Assembly (NCBI GenBank): GCA_028622995.1
Contig: JAJQJQ010000002.1
Location: 3,844,001 to 3,908,000 of the forward strand
DNA from: Panagrolaimus kolymaensis
Lineage: Eukaryota > Nematoda > Chromadorea > Rhabditida > Panagrolaimidae
Length of the DNA stretch: 64,000 nucleotides
Direction of reading: 5' to 3'
A model generated the notes under the pieces. The model saw only the letters and a list, made by a program, of their open reading frames with translations. It was not told where the DNA came from and searched no databases. Made by a program: the position numbers and the translations under genes. Of this stretch, positions 1-11,423 are shown piece by piece; position 1 is the stretch's first letter, and each line of letters starts with the position of its first letter.

Positions 1-3000
1 CTTCAAGAAAAACAAGATGCATTATATCGATATACAAGATGTAATAACGTAAGGAAAGCTCTTGAAGCTAGGATGGAAAGAACTGAAGCATTGAAAGGTA
101 AACATTTGGGCCGAACCATATTTCTCAACAAAAGTTTCAAAGGCGGTCCCCGTTACATGCAAGAAAGGTTCAAAGATAATATAGCGCTTTGTAATCGTCA
201 TGGGATGCCCAGCTTCTTTGTAACTTTTACTGGGAACCCTTTTTGGAAGGAAATACAAGATAATCTTCGTGAAGGAGAAAAATGGTACGATAGACCTGAT
301 CTCATCTGTCGTGTCTTCAATTTGAAAGCAAGAAGATTTCTTCATCAAGTATTGCATACCAACGTCCTTGGAGATGTAAAAGCCTATTCGGTATCCCTCG
401 AACACCAAAAGAGAGGGATGCCGCATCTCCACATGTTGTTAATCATGAATGATGGATACAAATGTAATACAGCTGCTGAAGTTGATGAACTTATTACAGC
501 TGAACTTCCTGTCATGCCAACTTCCCTTGCAACCTATGATGATGATCATGATATGCGATATTATAAAATGGTCAACAAGTTCATGATTCATGATCCTATT
601 CGTTGTGCGAGTGCATGTGGTCCTGGAAAGCAACCAAATGTATGTCGAAAAGACTTCCCCAAGGCATTTTCTGAATGCACAATTATGCGAAGTGACGGAT
701 ATGCCCAGGTCAAGCGCCCTGATGATGGAAGGGTTGAAGCTTTCACCGCCGCTGGAAAACCCCGCAATGTTCCTATTACCAACCAATATGTTATTTCTCA
801 TAATCGATACCTCCTGCTCAAATACAATTGTCATATAAACCTCGAACATTGCGGGGGTGTAAGGGCGGTGAAATACCTTTACAAATATATCTTTAAAGGT
901 CAAGACATGGGCTTTTTTTCCCTTCAAGAAGGTAAAACTGATTCAAATGAAGTTGAATATAATGAAATCAAGCAATTTAAAAGAATGCGAGTTGTTGGAG
1001 CCTCTGAAGCTGTGGAAAACATGCTGTCCATGTTCACTACTAAATCATCACATTCTGTTCTCGAATTGGAAGTTCATCTTGAAGGTGATCACACCATTGC
1101 GTTTCATCCTGAAGCTGATGAACCACAATTACGTGAAATTTCTAATAGTGATGGAACCGCTCAAAATGATCGTGGTGTTTCAAAGTTAACTGCTTTCTTT
1201 AAATTGGTTAATCAAGAACTTGAGAATGCAGCTGCTGCTCACCGAGGTTGTGATGAAAATGAAGCTCCAAATCTTTTATACCATCAAATTCCCGAACATT
1301 ACACATGGGATCAAAAGGAAAAAGTATGGAATCCTCGAAACAAAAAATGGAATTCTATTGGTCGACTTCAAAGTGTTTTTCCAAGTGATATACAATTATA
1401 TTGTATGAGAGAATTATTGAAAGTCGTCAAGGGACCAAAAAGCTATAAAGATCTAAAGACAGTTGGAGATGTTATCTATGATAATTTTCGTAGTGCTGCT
1501 GTTGCTCGCGGATTATACGTGGATGATGAAGTTTGTTTTAAAACTATGGAAGAAGTTATTTTTACATCCACTCCTCGACAATGCAGAAATGTCTTCGCAT
1601 TGATTTTAATTTATAATCAACCTGCTGATCCACAACGTTTATGGCGTACTTACTGGAATCAAATCCTTGACAGAACATTACCTCCTGATGTTGAATATTC
1701 GGTTGATCATCCTTTAATTCGAAAAGCTCTCGGCCATATTGCATCGATTTTATTTCATCAAGGAAAAACATTAAAAGATTATGGTTTTGATGATATTAAT
1801 ATTGAAGGTGATGAATTACTTGAACATATGAATGATACCTATCCTTTGCAAAATGTTGGTACTGGCCGTTATGTAAGAAGTTCATTAAATAATGGACAAG
1901 GAAAACTGTTTGATAAAGTTCATTATTCTCTTAAAAATAAAAATAATCCTAAACGCGATCGGTTGATTTGTTGTCTTGGTAGCGGAGGTGTTGGAAAAAC
2001 TCACACTTACAACACTATGATTCATGAATTCAAACGCGAAGGATTTAATGTCATTGCTGTCGCTTCTACTGGCATCGCTGCAATTCTTCTTGATGGTGGT
2101 ACTACTGCCCATTGCGCTTTCAAAATTCCTCTTGATATTCATAAAGAACCTTCTCTCGATCGTGATCATCCTGCTGCTAAACTTATTCGGAATGCTGATT
2201 TGATCATTTGGGATGAAAGTCCCATGCAACATAAAAGTTGTTTAAGCCATGTTGCTAAACTCATCAAAACTTTGATGGATGATGCTAATGATCCTCAATC
2301 ACTTTTTGGAAACAAAACTGTTGTTCTTGGAGGTGATTTTAAACAACTCCTCCCCGTTATGCGCCACGAATCGGCTAGGGCATCCTTTGAAGCTTCACTT
2401 CTATGCTCTGAACTCTTTCGTTTGAACTTCAAATTTCATACATTAACTGAAAATATTCGATCTGCTGATGATCCAAATTATGCTGCATGGTTATCTGACA
2501 TTGGACATGGTCGTAATGAAACTTCTTTTGGCCCTTCAAAAGTCCAACTTCCTTTTAATGTTGCGTCTTTTTATGAACAAGATGTTATGGACTTTGTTTA
2601 CCCTACAGAAATTTTCTCATATGATTCAGAAAGATATCAAGAATATGTTTCTGAAGTAGCCCTTTTGGCGCCACTCAATGCAACTGTTGAACGTTTAAAT
2701 GAGCAAATTATTTCGAAGTTGCCGGGTGTTTTTAAAAATTATACTGCCATTAATTCAATTTCAAATGCTCGATATCCAGATGATGAATTCTTCAGTCCAA
2801 ATGCCGACCCTGAAATATTAGATACTTTTGAACATTCTTCTATTCCATCTCAAAAAATTACTTTTGAAAGTTGGTACAGTTGTTATGCTTACAAGAAATT
2901 TGGATATTCGCCTTGGATTGTGTAACGGCACACGAATGGTCGTTACTGGGATGCATGATACTCATATTATGTGCAAGATTCTTGCTGGATCTGCTAAAGG

Positions 3001-3346
3001 CCAAGTGATGCCCATCTTTGCACTTCCCAACACTTATAGTGATTCATCAGATGACACTTGGCCTGAATTTATTCGAACACAATTACCAATTCGTACCGCT
3101 TTCGCAATGTCTATTAATAAATCTCAAGGCCAAACATTGCGAAAAGTGGGCTTGATTTTAAACACGGATTGCTTTTCTCATGGTCAATTCTATGTGGCCA
3201 TGAGCCGTGTTCGATCAAGGAATGATATCAAAGTTTTTGTTAATATGAGTAACACCTCAATTTTCAACTCTGCATTAATACCATATGCGACCAATATTGT
3301 TTTTAAAGAAGTTTTGACTGCGCTTGAAGAACAACAAGCAATATAA
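1..3346 (+). pseudogene. Helitron Rep/PIF1-helicase gene, 5' end outside window, one frameshift
   Basis: Rolling-circle transposase of a Helitron: an HUH-type Rep nuclease fused to a PIF1-family helicase. The frame is already open at base 1, so the true N-terminus lies upstream. In order one sees the HUH motif (GMPHLHMLL, near base 420), the tyrosine motif (KYLYKYIFKG, near 870), Walker A (GSGGVGKTHTYN, near 1980), Walker B (LIIWDESP, near 2200), GGDFKQLLPV (near 2330), LTENIRS (near 2445), then SINKSQGQTL (near 3110) and FYVAMSRVRS (near 3190). The first frame ends at 2925, but the conserved KVGTVVMLTRNL segment (from about 2873) continues in another frame to the stop at 3344-3346. One indel in or near the short T run around 2873 explains this. 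The family call is secure. The copy as read cannot make an intact protein, unless the frameshift is a sequencing error. Confidence 0.93.
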
Positions 3347-4236
3347 CTTTCTGCAGGTACAACTTGATCCTTTTAAATTTAATATCTAATAATAATTTTT
3401 TTTTTTTAGATAACCTTCAAAACCTATTCTTTTTTTTTTATCATTTATTCAATTTCATTTTACTTCTTCTTTAAGGTAAAAATATTTATTTCAATTCTTT
3501 GTAAAAGCCTTTAATTTTTTTTATTTTTTAGTTATGCTCTCTTCTTTTTATTATTTCCTAATTCATGGCTATTCTGATAAATCAACGAACGAAGTTTAAT
3601 GTTAACAAAGATAAGTTTGGAGTGTACTGAATTACATATACTTATTTTTTTTTAAATTTTAGTTATCTTTATCATTTGTTTCTCTATCCTCCAATGCAAC
3701 CTAATGTTATGCTTTATTTCGCGTTTTTTAAAATTGCTTTCATTCCAACAATTTACCAGGTAAATTCTTCCAAACATTTAGATTATATTTCCCTAATTTA
3801 CCTATTTTTAGTTCCATTGTGCCGTTTTTCCCAACCATAAACTTTTATCAATAGTGTTATGCCAACCTTGGACTTTATTCATCACTTTTTTTAAACTACT
3901 TTGTGTATGTGTTTTTTTTGTTGTTGTTTTTGTTGTTGTTTATTAAATATTTTTGATTATTGTTTTTACCATTATGTTTAAAATATATCATAAAAATTTT
4001 TTATATTTCCTACCCATTGTTGGCATGTTTAATATCATAATGATCGTAATGGGCTCTATATGCTTATCTATCTCACGTAACTTACCCGTGGATCCACCTG
4101 GTTCTCTTTACACAAAAAAGTAAGAGCCTATTTTCCTTCCTGCTTTTTCCAACTTCATATAACCTAATTTTTTTCACAGATTCTGAATCCGTAGAGTATG
4201 GGGATCATTATATAGTCAACAATTATCAAAAATTAG
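3347..4236. other. AT-rich region downstream of the Helitron gene, no gene seen
   Basis: No open frame with recognisable protein similarity. It contains T-rich runs and short TTGTTG repeats near 3910-3940. A Helitron 3' terminus (hairpin followed by CTRR) would be expected in or after this stretch, but I could not identify one. A perfect GTGGATCCAC palindrome lies at about 4088-4097. Confidence 0.6.
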
Positions 4237-4620
4237 CATAAAAAAATTTTCGACCAAAAATGAGGTTTTTTGACTAAAACTTTTTTTCCAACCTATGGAA
4301 TATAGCTGAAACTAGGACATTACCTGTATCAATATATAGCGAATTTGATTTTCCTTTTAGAATTTCAATAAAAGCTTCTGTGGAAAAAAAAAAGTCTATG
4401 AATGTTAATTTTTGGAGCTACAAATTTTTTCTACCAAAAAAGAGGTTTTTTGACTTAATCTTTTTTTCCAACTATTGGAATATAGCTGAAACTAGGACAT
4501 TACCTGTATCAATATATAGCGAATTTGATTTTCCTTTTAGAATTTCAATAAAAGCTTCTGTGGAAAAAAAAAAGTCTATGAATGTTGATATTTGGAGGTA
4601 CAATTTTTTTTCTTCAAAAC
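4237..4620. repeat. Head-to-tail duplication, 180-bp period
   Basis: Two near-identical units lie head to tail. The GAGGTTTTTTGACT block at about 4262 recurs at 4442, and the string ending in ACTAGGACAT ends at 4320 and again at 4500, an exact 180-base offset. Weaker similarity at the left edge (ACCAAAAATGAGG against ACCAAAAAAGAGG) and after 4597 suggests slightly more than two copies. Open frames across it are artefacts of the repeat. It may be the edge of a satellite array. Confidence 0.85.
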
Positions 4621-4659
4621 TTTCGGCAAAATTTTTTTGCAACCTGCGCTTTTCCCTTT

Positions 4660-4735
4660 GTCTCTTTGGCGCAATGGTGAAGGCCAGGGACTGCCAAAAG
4701 CAAGAAAGTAAGAAAGTTCGAATCCGAAGAAGTGA
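4660..4735 (+). repeat. tRNA-like fragment with A and B boxes (SINE head or tRNA pseudogene)
   Basis: TGGCGCAATGGTG (4667-4679) matches the internal A box of RNA polymerase III tRNA promoters, and GTTCGAATCC (4716-4725) matches the B box. Their spacing is close to that in a real tRNA. Acceptor and T stems do not pair properly, so this is not a functional tRNA gene. The start (GTCTCTTTGGCGCAATGG) resembles tRNA-Asn-like sequence. It sits between two tandem duplications, which fits a tRNA-derived SINE or a relic. Confidence 0.5.
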
Positions 4736-4764
4736 TTAAAAATAATTTGAATATGTTTAACTAT

Positions 4765-5128
4765 GAAATGAAAGGGAATATTATTAAAATAATTTATGCA
4801 AATTTTTGAGGATTTAAAATATGCATAAATATGGAAAATTATCATATTTTCTACTTTTTTACACCATTTATCTATAAAACATTAAGGAATCATTTGTAAA
4901 TGTTTTTTAACAATTTTTAAAATGTTTTGGTGAGGTATCAATGAAAGAAATGAAAGGGAATATTATTAAAATAATTTATGCAAATTTTTGAGCATTTAAA
5001 ATATGCATAAATATGGAAAATTATCATATTTTCTACTTTTTTACACCATTTATCTATAAAACATTAAGGAATCATTTGTAAATGTTTTTTAACAATTTTT
5101 AAAATGTTTTGGTGAGGTATCAATGAAA
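4765..5128. repeat. Head-to-tail duplication, 182-bp period
   Basis: The unit starting GAAATGAAAGGGAATATT at 4765 recurs at 4947, and both copies end in GGTGAGGTATCAATGAAA. By eye the units differ at very few positions, which points to a recent duplication. The period is close to that of the unrelated duplication at 4237-4620. Confidence 0.88.
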
Positions 5129-5160
5129 AAATTTGCATAAATTTGATATTTTCTGAGACT

Positions 5161-5375
5161 ATTACTATTTTCCGTGGATCTTTAAACTGTTTTGGGTGAA
5201 TTTTCATGGATCTTTTAACTATTTTAGTTCGATTTTAATGGATCCTTGGGTGGATAGATCTTTGTTGATTTCGGGTGGATGGATCTTTGGGGATCTACAG
5301 TTGGATTTTGATGGATCTTTTAAATGTTATGGGTTCGGGTGGATGGATCTTTGGGTGGATTTCGATAGAGCACCA
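5161..5375. repeat. Degenerate GGATC-rich minisatellite
   Basis: Many variants of TGGATCTTT and GGGTGGATGGATCTTTGGG occur. The best-matching pair is near 5272 and 5337. Spacing is irregular, so this is a decayed minisatellite rather than a clean tandem array. No coding potential is supported. Confidence 0.6.
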
Positions 5376-5425
5376 TATTATCACGATATACCACAAATCC
5401 CAACAAAATGAACGAAGGCTGAGGT

Positions 5426-5442
5426 CCGGCACGAAGTGCCGG
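5426..5442. other. GC-rich perfect hairpin
   Basis: CCGGCAC and GTGCCGG form a 7-bp stem around a GAA loop, in an otherwise AT-rich area. A hairpin near an end is typical of Helitrons, but no CTRR terminus follows within about 30 bases, so the role is unknown. Confidence 0.5.
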
Positions 5443-5516
5443 GCCGATAGCATTCTCTTATTCTATTAGGATATGTGGATCCACTGGTTTTTAACATCAG
5501 ATTTAAAGGCACCATT

Positions 5517-6486
5517 CAGAGCTGCGATTTCGCCAGCATTCGCCGGCGTCGCCTGCCTTTTCAAAAGGCGATGAATGGCGACGCCAAAAATTTGGCGAAA
5601 GTTTTATGGCGTTACTTCGCCATTTTTTTGGCGATGCTTCGCCTAATTTTTAGGCGATCAAAAAGGCGAAAATAAATTTTTTTCTCTAAAAAATAAGATT
5701 TTACATTTTCAAGAATGCGTATAATATATTTTGGGCATATTTTTTTTATTTAATAAAGCAAAAAATTTATTTATAATATTTTTTCGGATTTTTGGACAAC
5801 AAACTCTCGCCCTTTAGCATTCTTTTTAGTTTTTGAATAGAGTTTGATCCATCCTTTTTTCATATTTTGTCATGTATATATGCAACTAATCATAAAGCAT
5901 ATGAATTTGTTATAATTATTTTTGGTTTAGCACCGCTAAGAGCATGAAAGTCTCTAAACCACTACTTTTCTAAGGATTGTGAAGTTTTGAATGGAAATAT
6001 GCTTCAAAAAATCCTTCCTTTATGTTGGTCTAGCTTTCAAAATAATTGTAGGGACTAAAAAAATAATTCAATTATCAAAATTTCTATCAACGGTATCAAA
6101 AGCTATGCTCCAGATACACCCGATATGCCTAATAATAAAAATAATAATGATAAGTGCTGTAAAATTCTCTATTTTCATTATCAACTACAAAAAATTCTAA
6201 ACGTATCAATTATAAGCCAAAATTTAAGTAAATTTAAAACAAAATTAAATTTGTTTACTCCTTTTTTAGTAAACCTTCATGTTTACAGACATCGATTTGT
6301 AAAAAATATAAAAATGAAAAAGGCGATGAATGGCGACAAAAGGCGATGGATGGCGAAGTAACGCCATCCATCGCCATTTTTTTTCGTGTTGAGATTTTTT
6401 TTCGCCTTGGCTCGCCTGCCATTTTTGAAAAAAAAGAAAGGCGAGGCGATGGCGGCGAAAAAAGGCGAAGCGAAATCGCAGCTCTG
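5517..6486. mobile_element. Non-autonomous hAT-like element (970 bp) with 8-bp target duplication
   Basis: The ends are inverted repeats: CAGAGCTGCGATTTCGC at the left (5517-5533) and its reverse complement at the right, ending at 6486. Each end is flanked directly by GCACCATT (5509-5516 and 6487-6494), a perfect 8-bp target-site duplication. A CAGAG-type terminus plus an 8-bp duplication is the hallmark of the hAT superfamily. Both subterminal regions are crowded with GGCGA/GGCGAA/TCGCC motifs in both orientations, while the interior (about 5680-6300) is AT-rich. There is no transposase gene, so it must be mobilised in trans. Confidence 0.85.
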
Positions 6487-6494
6487 GCACCATT

Positions 6495-9345
6495 TCAACA
6501 TTAAAAAAGCAAGAAATAAAATTTCAATATAAATAAAACTTTAAGAAAAGACAAAAGCTTGAATGTCGAGCTTTTTTCCAACATTTCGGCTTTTTCTCCT
6601 TCTTCGTCGTCGTCTGCTATTTTTTGTCTTCTTTCCTTTCTCAAACCAATTCAATTTAGAACTCTTCGTATTTGCTTCGAAGAAAAACAAAAAGAAGATG
6701 GAAGTCGAAGAAAGTTGAGGAAAAAAAACTCAATTTTACGCGCAAAAGTAACTTTTTCTTATTTTCGCTTGCTAGATTGAGAGAAGGAGAGAGTTGTTAA
6801 AACAATTGCCCCATCAAAGAAAATGAAAAAGAAAGAAGCATTTTTCACGCACGAAAAAGATTCTAAAGAAGGCACAATAAGAAAAACATAGCATATTTTT
6901 TTAAATCTGAAGAGAGAGAAAAAATGTTGATGGTCAAAAAAAAACTTGAGTTTATTTTTATTTTTCGGGACTCTAAAATGTTTCTTAATATCGAGCGTAA
7001 AAACATTTTTTACCATAAAAAGCGAGAAGCAAGAGAAAAAAAAACTTTGTCTTGCATTGTTTTCTTCAATGGCACAAAAAAATATATTCGAGGCTTTTTT
7101 CGAAGAATGGAAAGAATGGAGAAAAAATAAGATAGAAAAGGTGGCCAACCTTAGGCAACGAAAAAAGAAAAAGAAAAAAACAAGTGAGAAGAAAAATGGG
7201 GCACTTTGACGTGGTTGGTTGTCGCCCGCAAGCAAAATGAGAGGAAAAAATGGAAACATGTGTGCTACAAAATGGAGAAACAACATTTTTAACAGTTGTT
7301 GTTGAAGGAGAAAAGAAAATAGCGCCCAAGAAGAAAGAGTCTGGCTCAAAAAAAGAATAATGATAAACATAAGCCTATACAAATTCGGTTGCTTGAAAAG
7401 AAATGGAAAATAAGAAAGAAAGCATCTACGAGTTGCCGGAAAAGAATTTCTTTTATGCAAATTTTACTCAAACATAATGGAAAAGCTGCAATCCTAATTA
7501 AAAATGTTCACATCAAAAGCAACAAAAAAATAAAAAGCCCAAAAAAAAAGTAAAATTAAGTTTCACCTTTTTCGAAGGAAGTTTGAAACCCATAGTTTTT
7601 GTTTCAAATTTTTCATAATAAAGTTTTTATTATTTTCAACCAAAATTTTTAGATTCATTTTGAAAATACAACGTAATAAACAAATTTCTTTTATCGAGTT
7701 CAGCTTCTATCTCTTTTATCCCAAAATCCATGTCTTCTCGCTTCCATCGAAAAAAAGGTTTAGTTCTTTAAAGAAAAAACTGAATGCATTTTTCATGCAA
7801 ATTTAAGCGTAACTCTTCATTCAAACCTCCCCACCACATGAAATATTCATAACGCAAACATTTTCATAACTGTAAACACTTATTTTTCCTTTCCATAAAA
7901 AAATAAAAGCAAAAGAATTCGCCAAAAAAATCCTTTTTATTTTTTCAGGAAGCATTAAAATTTTTGGCTTTTTTATACGAAAAATAAAAAAAATTTCTTC
8001 AAGATTGAAGCCAAGAGTCAAACGGTGGTTTCCTTAAACAACACAAAAGAAAAAACTTTTTTAATTTTATTTTCTTCCAAGTTGTTGGTAGCGGCGGTTA
8101 TTTTCCGACAAATAAGATTCGAAAAGAAAATTTTTCGTCGATAAAAATGAATAATGGAAAGAATAAAATTGGCTGGCAAAAGTATATTTTAAAGCAACTT
8201 TTAACAGGGGCAATAGAGTTTATTATGGTACATGTAAGCAAACTCTGCTTTATCTTCCAAAAAAGTGGGTGTATTAAAAATAGTGAATATAAAGTACGAT
8301 TTTCAAAGCGCAAAGAAAACACATAATTACGAGATGACAATAAATTGTTGTCAATCACGCCATGTTTCATTAGGAATTATAAGTATCAAGAGCTAGTATA
8401 TATTTCATAAATATAAAACACAGTTAATTTTAAAGATAATCAATGCCGCAACAAATTTCTAAACAAACAAATAAACTTTTTTTTCTAACATAATAGCTTT
8501 GAAAATCCTACATAAATTTACCAAAACCCTGGAAATGAAAATAATGGAACTAAAAAAGAGAAGCGAAAACTTAAATAACCGAGTAAAGCATTTTAAAAAT
8601 GAAAAATTTGGCCTTTTTGGATGCTTATTTTTAGAGAGGAAAAAAGCCGAAAACAACAATTTGTTGCTTTTTAGATATATGCAAAAGTGGAAGACACTTT
8701 AAGCATAAACAATCGTAAAAGGACAGAAATGTTCCAAAAAAATTTTCATCCCTTGTGCGACTAAAAATGACCCTTGTCAATTTTAATTTTTATGCAACAA
8801 CCAAAAAAAGAGAGAAGCAAACATTCGAAATGAAGCATCCATCTTCGGCTGCTTAATTGTTTAGGGAATACATACGCGCCATTCTTTGGAGTCGTTTATA
8901 AACCATTTTTTTTGTCTTACTAATAATATTTTGATAGGAGTGGATATCCAACTTTAGAATCAGCAGAATATCTGGTTGTCACCAATATTCAAGTCAAACG
9001 AACAACCATATTTTTATCACTTTTAATTTTACGCATTAGAAAAATTAAGAAATAAAGAGAAATCATTTAATTATAAATATTTTATTGAAAAATGCTACGC
9101 ATAATTTATTTATGCTAAAAAAATAAAGTCTAGTTTTATCATTTTAAAGGAAATAAATTTATCAAGGTTGAATTTAATGTAAAAACATAATTAGTTTATT
9201 CAACGTTTTATTCGTAAAAAGAGCTTCACGTTAATTTCCGAAACTTTTCACAAAATCTAAAAATTTGCGTTAATCCATTTTTAGTTTAACTTCTCCATTT
9301 TTTATTTCAATCAAAAAATAAAAGTGATAAAGTGCGTGCGCGTGA
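6495..9345. other. Gene-poor AT-rich intergenic region
   Basis: About 2.85 kb with no supported gene. Open frames on either strand here are low-complexity Phe/Ser/Lys-rich translations of A- and T-rich DNA with no recognisable motif. The last few hundred bases are the likely promoter and 5' UTR of the CKS gene. Confidence 0.6.
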
Positions 9346-9741
9346 ATGAAACAAGCAATGAAAATGATGGCTTCTCCTGCAGTTGATAAAAAATCAGAAA
9401 AAGCTACTTTTCGAATTGATCCTTATTTGTTCAGCTATTCTGATGTTTATAGTGATGATGTATATGATTATCGGTAAGTATTTAGAACATTTTTTAAAGT
9501 TATTAATAAGTTTAATTTTCATTTTAGCCATGTTATAACTCCATCTAATTATCGCAAATATGTTCCTACTGGTCGTTTATTATCTGAAACTGAATGGCGT
9601 AATCTTGGTATTCAAATGAGTCCTGGATGGGAACATTATCTCATACATAATCCTGAACCATACATATTTCTATTTCGTCGTCCAACAAAGAAGCAAAATG
9701 GATTTGCAAGAATTACTCAACAACTTACTAACGAAGTATAG
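9346..9741 (+). CDS. cks-1: Cyclin-dependent kinase regulatory subunit (CKS)
   Basis: Small adaptor that binds cyclin-dependent kinases and phosphorylated substrates during the cell cycle. Two exons (9346-9473 and 9528-9741) joined at a GTAAGT...TTTTAG intron give 113 residues. The diagnostic CKS core is present: YSDVYSDDVYDYRHVITP, then LLSETEWRNLGIQMSPGWEHY and HNPEPYIFLFRRP. The family's HxPEPHILLFRRP motif is slightly altered, with Tyr where the second His usually is. An N-terminal extension of about 25 residues and a short C-terminal tail exceed the minimal CKS fold. Other in-frame ATGs lie at codons 5, 7 and 8, so the exact start is uncertain. The gene is convergent with the dehydrogenase downstream. 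Confidence 0.95.
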
Positions 9742-9948
9742 CAAACAATTTTTGATTTTAACTTATAACATCAAATGCTAATGGTGATATAATTGTGCAA
9801 TGTGAAAAAAATAAATGGATTAACAAAAACAAGTAACTTAAATAGATTTAAATATTTTATTTGAAAATACAAGCTATTATATTAATACAAGAACAAGAAA
9901 ATCAAAGTCAAGCTATTTCATTTTACAGTTATTTTTTTGATGGAGAAT

Positions 9949-11135
9949 TTAGTTATATTTGAAGAAGCCTTCACCAGTTTTCTTGCCTAATTTTCCTTCA
10001 GAAACAAGCTTGTTGAGAGATTCGCATGGAGTAAAAAGTGGTTCATTGGGATTAGCTTTTGTCCATCCTAAAAAATTATAATTTATCGCTTGAAAGAATA
10101 ATTGTGGGTAAACTTACCATCCATGATAAATTTAAGCGTGTCCAATCCAACATAATCAGCAACTAAAAATTATATCAGTTATAGCATTCAATTGGAAATT
10201 AAAGCAATAACATACGTTCAAATGGACCCATAGGATATCCTGCTCCAAGCTTCATTGCAGTATCGATATCTTTCATTGAAGCATCGCCACGCTCAGCAAG
10301 GCGGAAAGCTTCAAAGGAATATGGAACAAGTAAACGATTAACAATAAAACCGGGAGTATCTTTGCATGCTACAGTAACCTTTCCAACAGATTTTCCATAT
10401 TCAACTAAACTATTAAAAGTTTCATCTGATGTTGGATCATAGCGAACAACTTCAAGGAGTTTCATAACAGGAACCTGAAGATAAAGATGAAGACAAATCA
10501 AACATTAGTTTTAAGCTCACAGGATTAAAGAAGTGTAATCCACCAAAGCGTTCTTTATGTTTGAGGTTAGCACCAATATCACAAAGACGAAGACTTGAAG
10601 TATTGGTGGCTAATAAAGCTTTCCTAAAACACAGCTACTAAACATGTGAAGGTAAGCTCTTTATATTCAAACAGAATAAACATACGATGAAGCTGCTTCT
10701 TCAACTTCGGCGAAAAGTTTCCTCTTAGCTTCAATGTTTTCAACAATGGCTTCGACAATCAAATCAGAATCCTTTACAGCTTCTTTAAGGTTAGTTGTAA
10801 TATTTACTTTGCTTAAAACATTATCAATAAGTTTCTTTTGAGCCTAAAACCCATAGAAATATAAATTAGCTGTATATACTATAGAAAAAAGGATTTACAG
10901 CTTGATCATCAGCATGTTTTTTCTTTGCAACTCGAGCAACACTTTGTTCAATGCTTTTTTTAGCCTTCTCTAAAGCTTGTTGGTTGGTATCAACGAGATT
11001 AACATTCAAATTTGCTGCAGCGCTAACTTGAGCGATTCCAGATCCCATTAATCCAGCACCAACAACAGTGATATTTTTGACTACCATATTGAGGGCAGAT
11101 GAAGTATTGAAGGCGCGAATTGGGGAAGTAAACAT
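9949..11135 (-). CDS. 3-hydroxyacyl-CoA dehydrogenase, mitochondrial type (HADH)
   Basis: Oxidises L-3-hydroxyacyl-CoA to 3-ketoacyl-CoA with NAD in mitochondrial beta-oxidation. The first exon (11135-10899) begins with a Ser/Arg-containing leader resembling a mitochondrial presequence, followed by the Rossmann signature [18 protein letters not shown]. Later exons give [26 protein letters not shown], the catalytic-His segment [15 protein letters not shown], and the C-terminal domain [14 protein letters not shown]...[10 protein letters not shown], ending [12 protein letters not shown] at the stop (9949-9951). Introns are about 50-60 nt. All family landmarks are present and no break was seen. 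It resembles the worm single-domain HADH proteins rather than the trifunctional alpha subunit. Confidence 0.93.
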
Positions 11136-11423
11136 TTTGATTAAAGTAGAAATAGTGGGGAAATCAAAAAAAAATTGAAATTAAGCAAGTGGGTTCAAAT
11201 GATTTAGCAATGTAAAAAAAATGTGTGGACTAAAAATAAATGCAAACGGTCAAAGTGAACGATGCACAAACTATGTAGTTTGACTAGCGCGTTCTCATAC
11301 ATTTGAAATTTGATGGGCAAAAAACGAAGAAAAATAAGTTAGGTAAAGATCTTTATTTATTAAACTGCAAAAAGGAGAATAAAACAAAGAAACAACATAT
11401 TGAAAAAACATTATAAGAAAATA

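Noticed and set aside
5426..5475. Helitron 3' terminus
   Set aside because: A hairpin is present, but no CTRR tail lies at the expected distance.
6759..7460. 233-codon open frame on the minus strand
   Set aside because: Phe/Ser/Leu-rich translation of A/T-rich DNA with no motif, and other frames in the same stretch are equally open.
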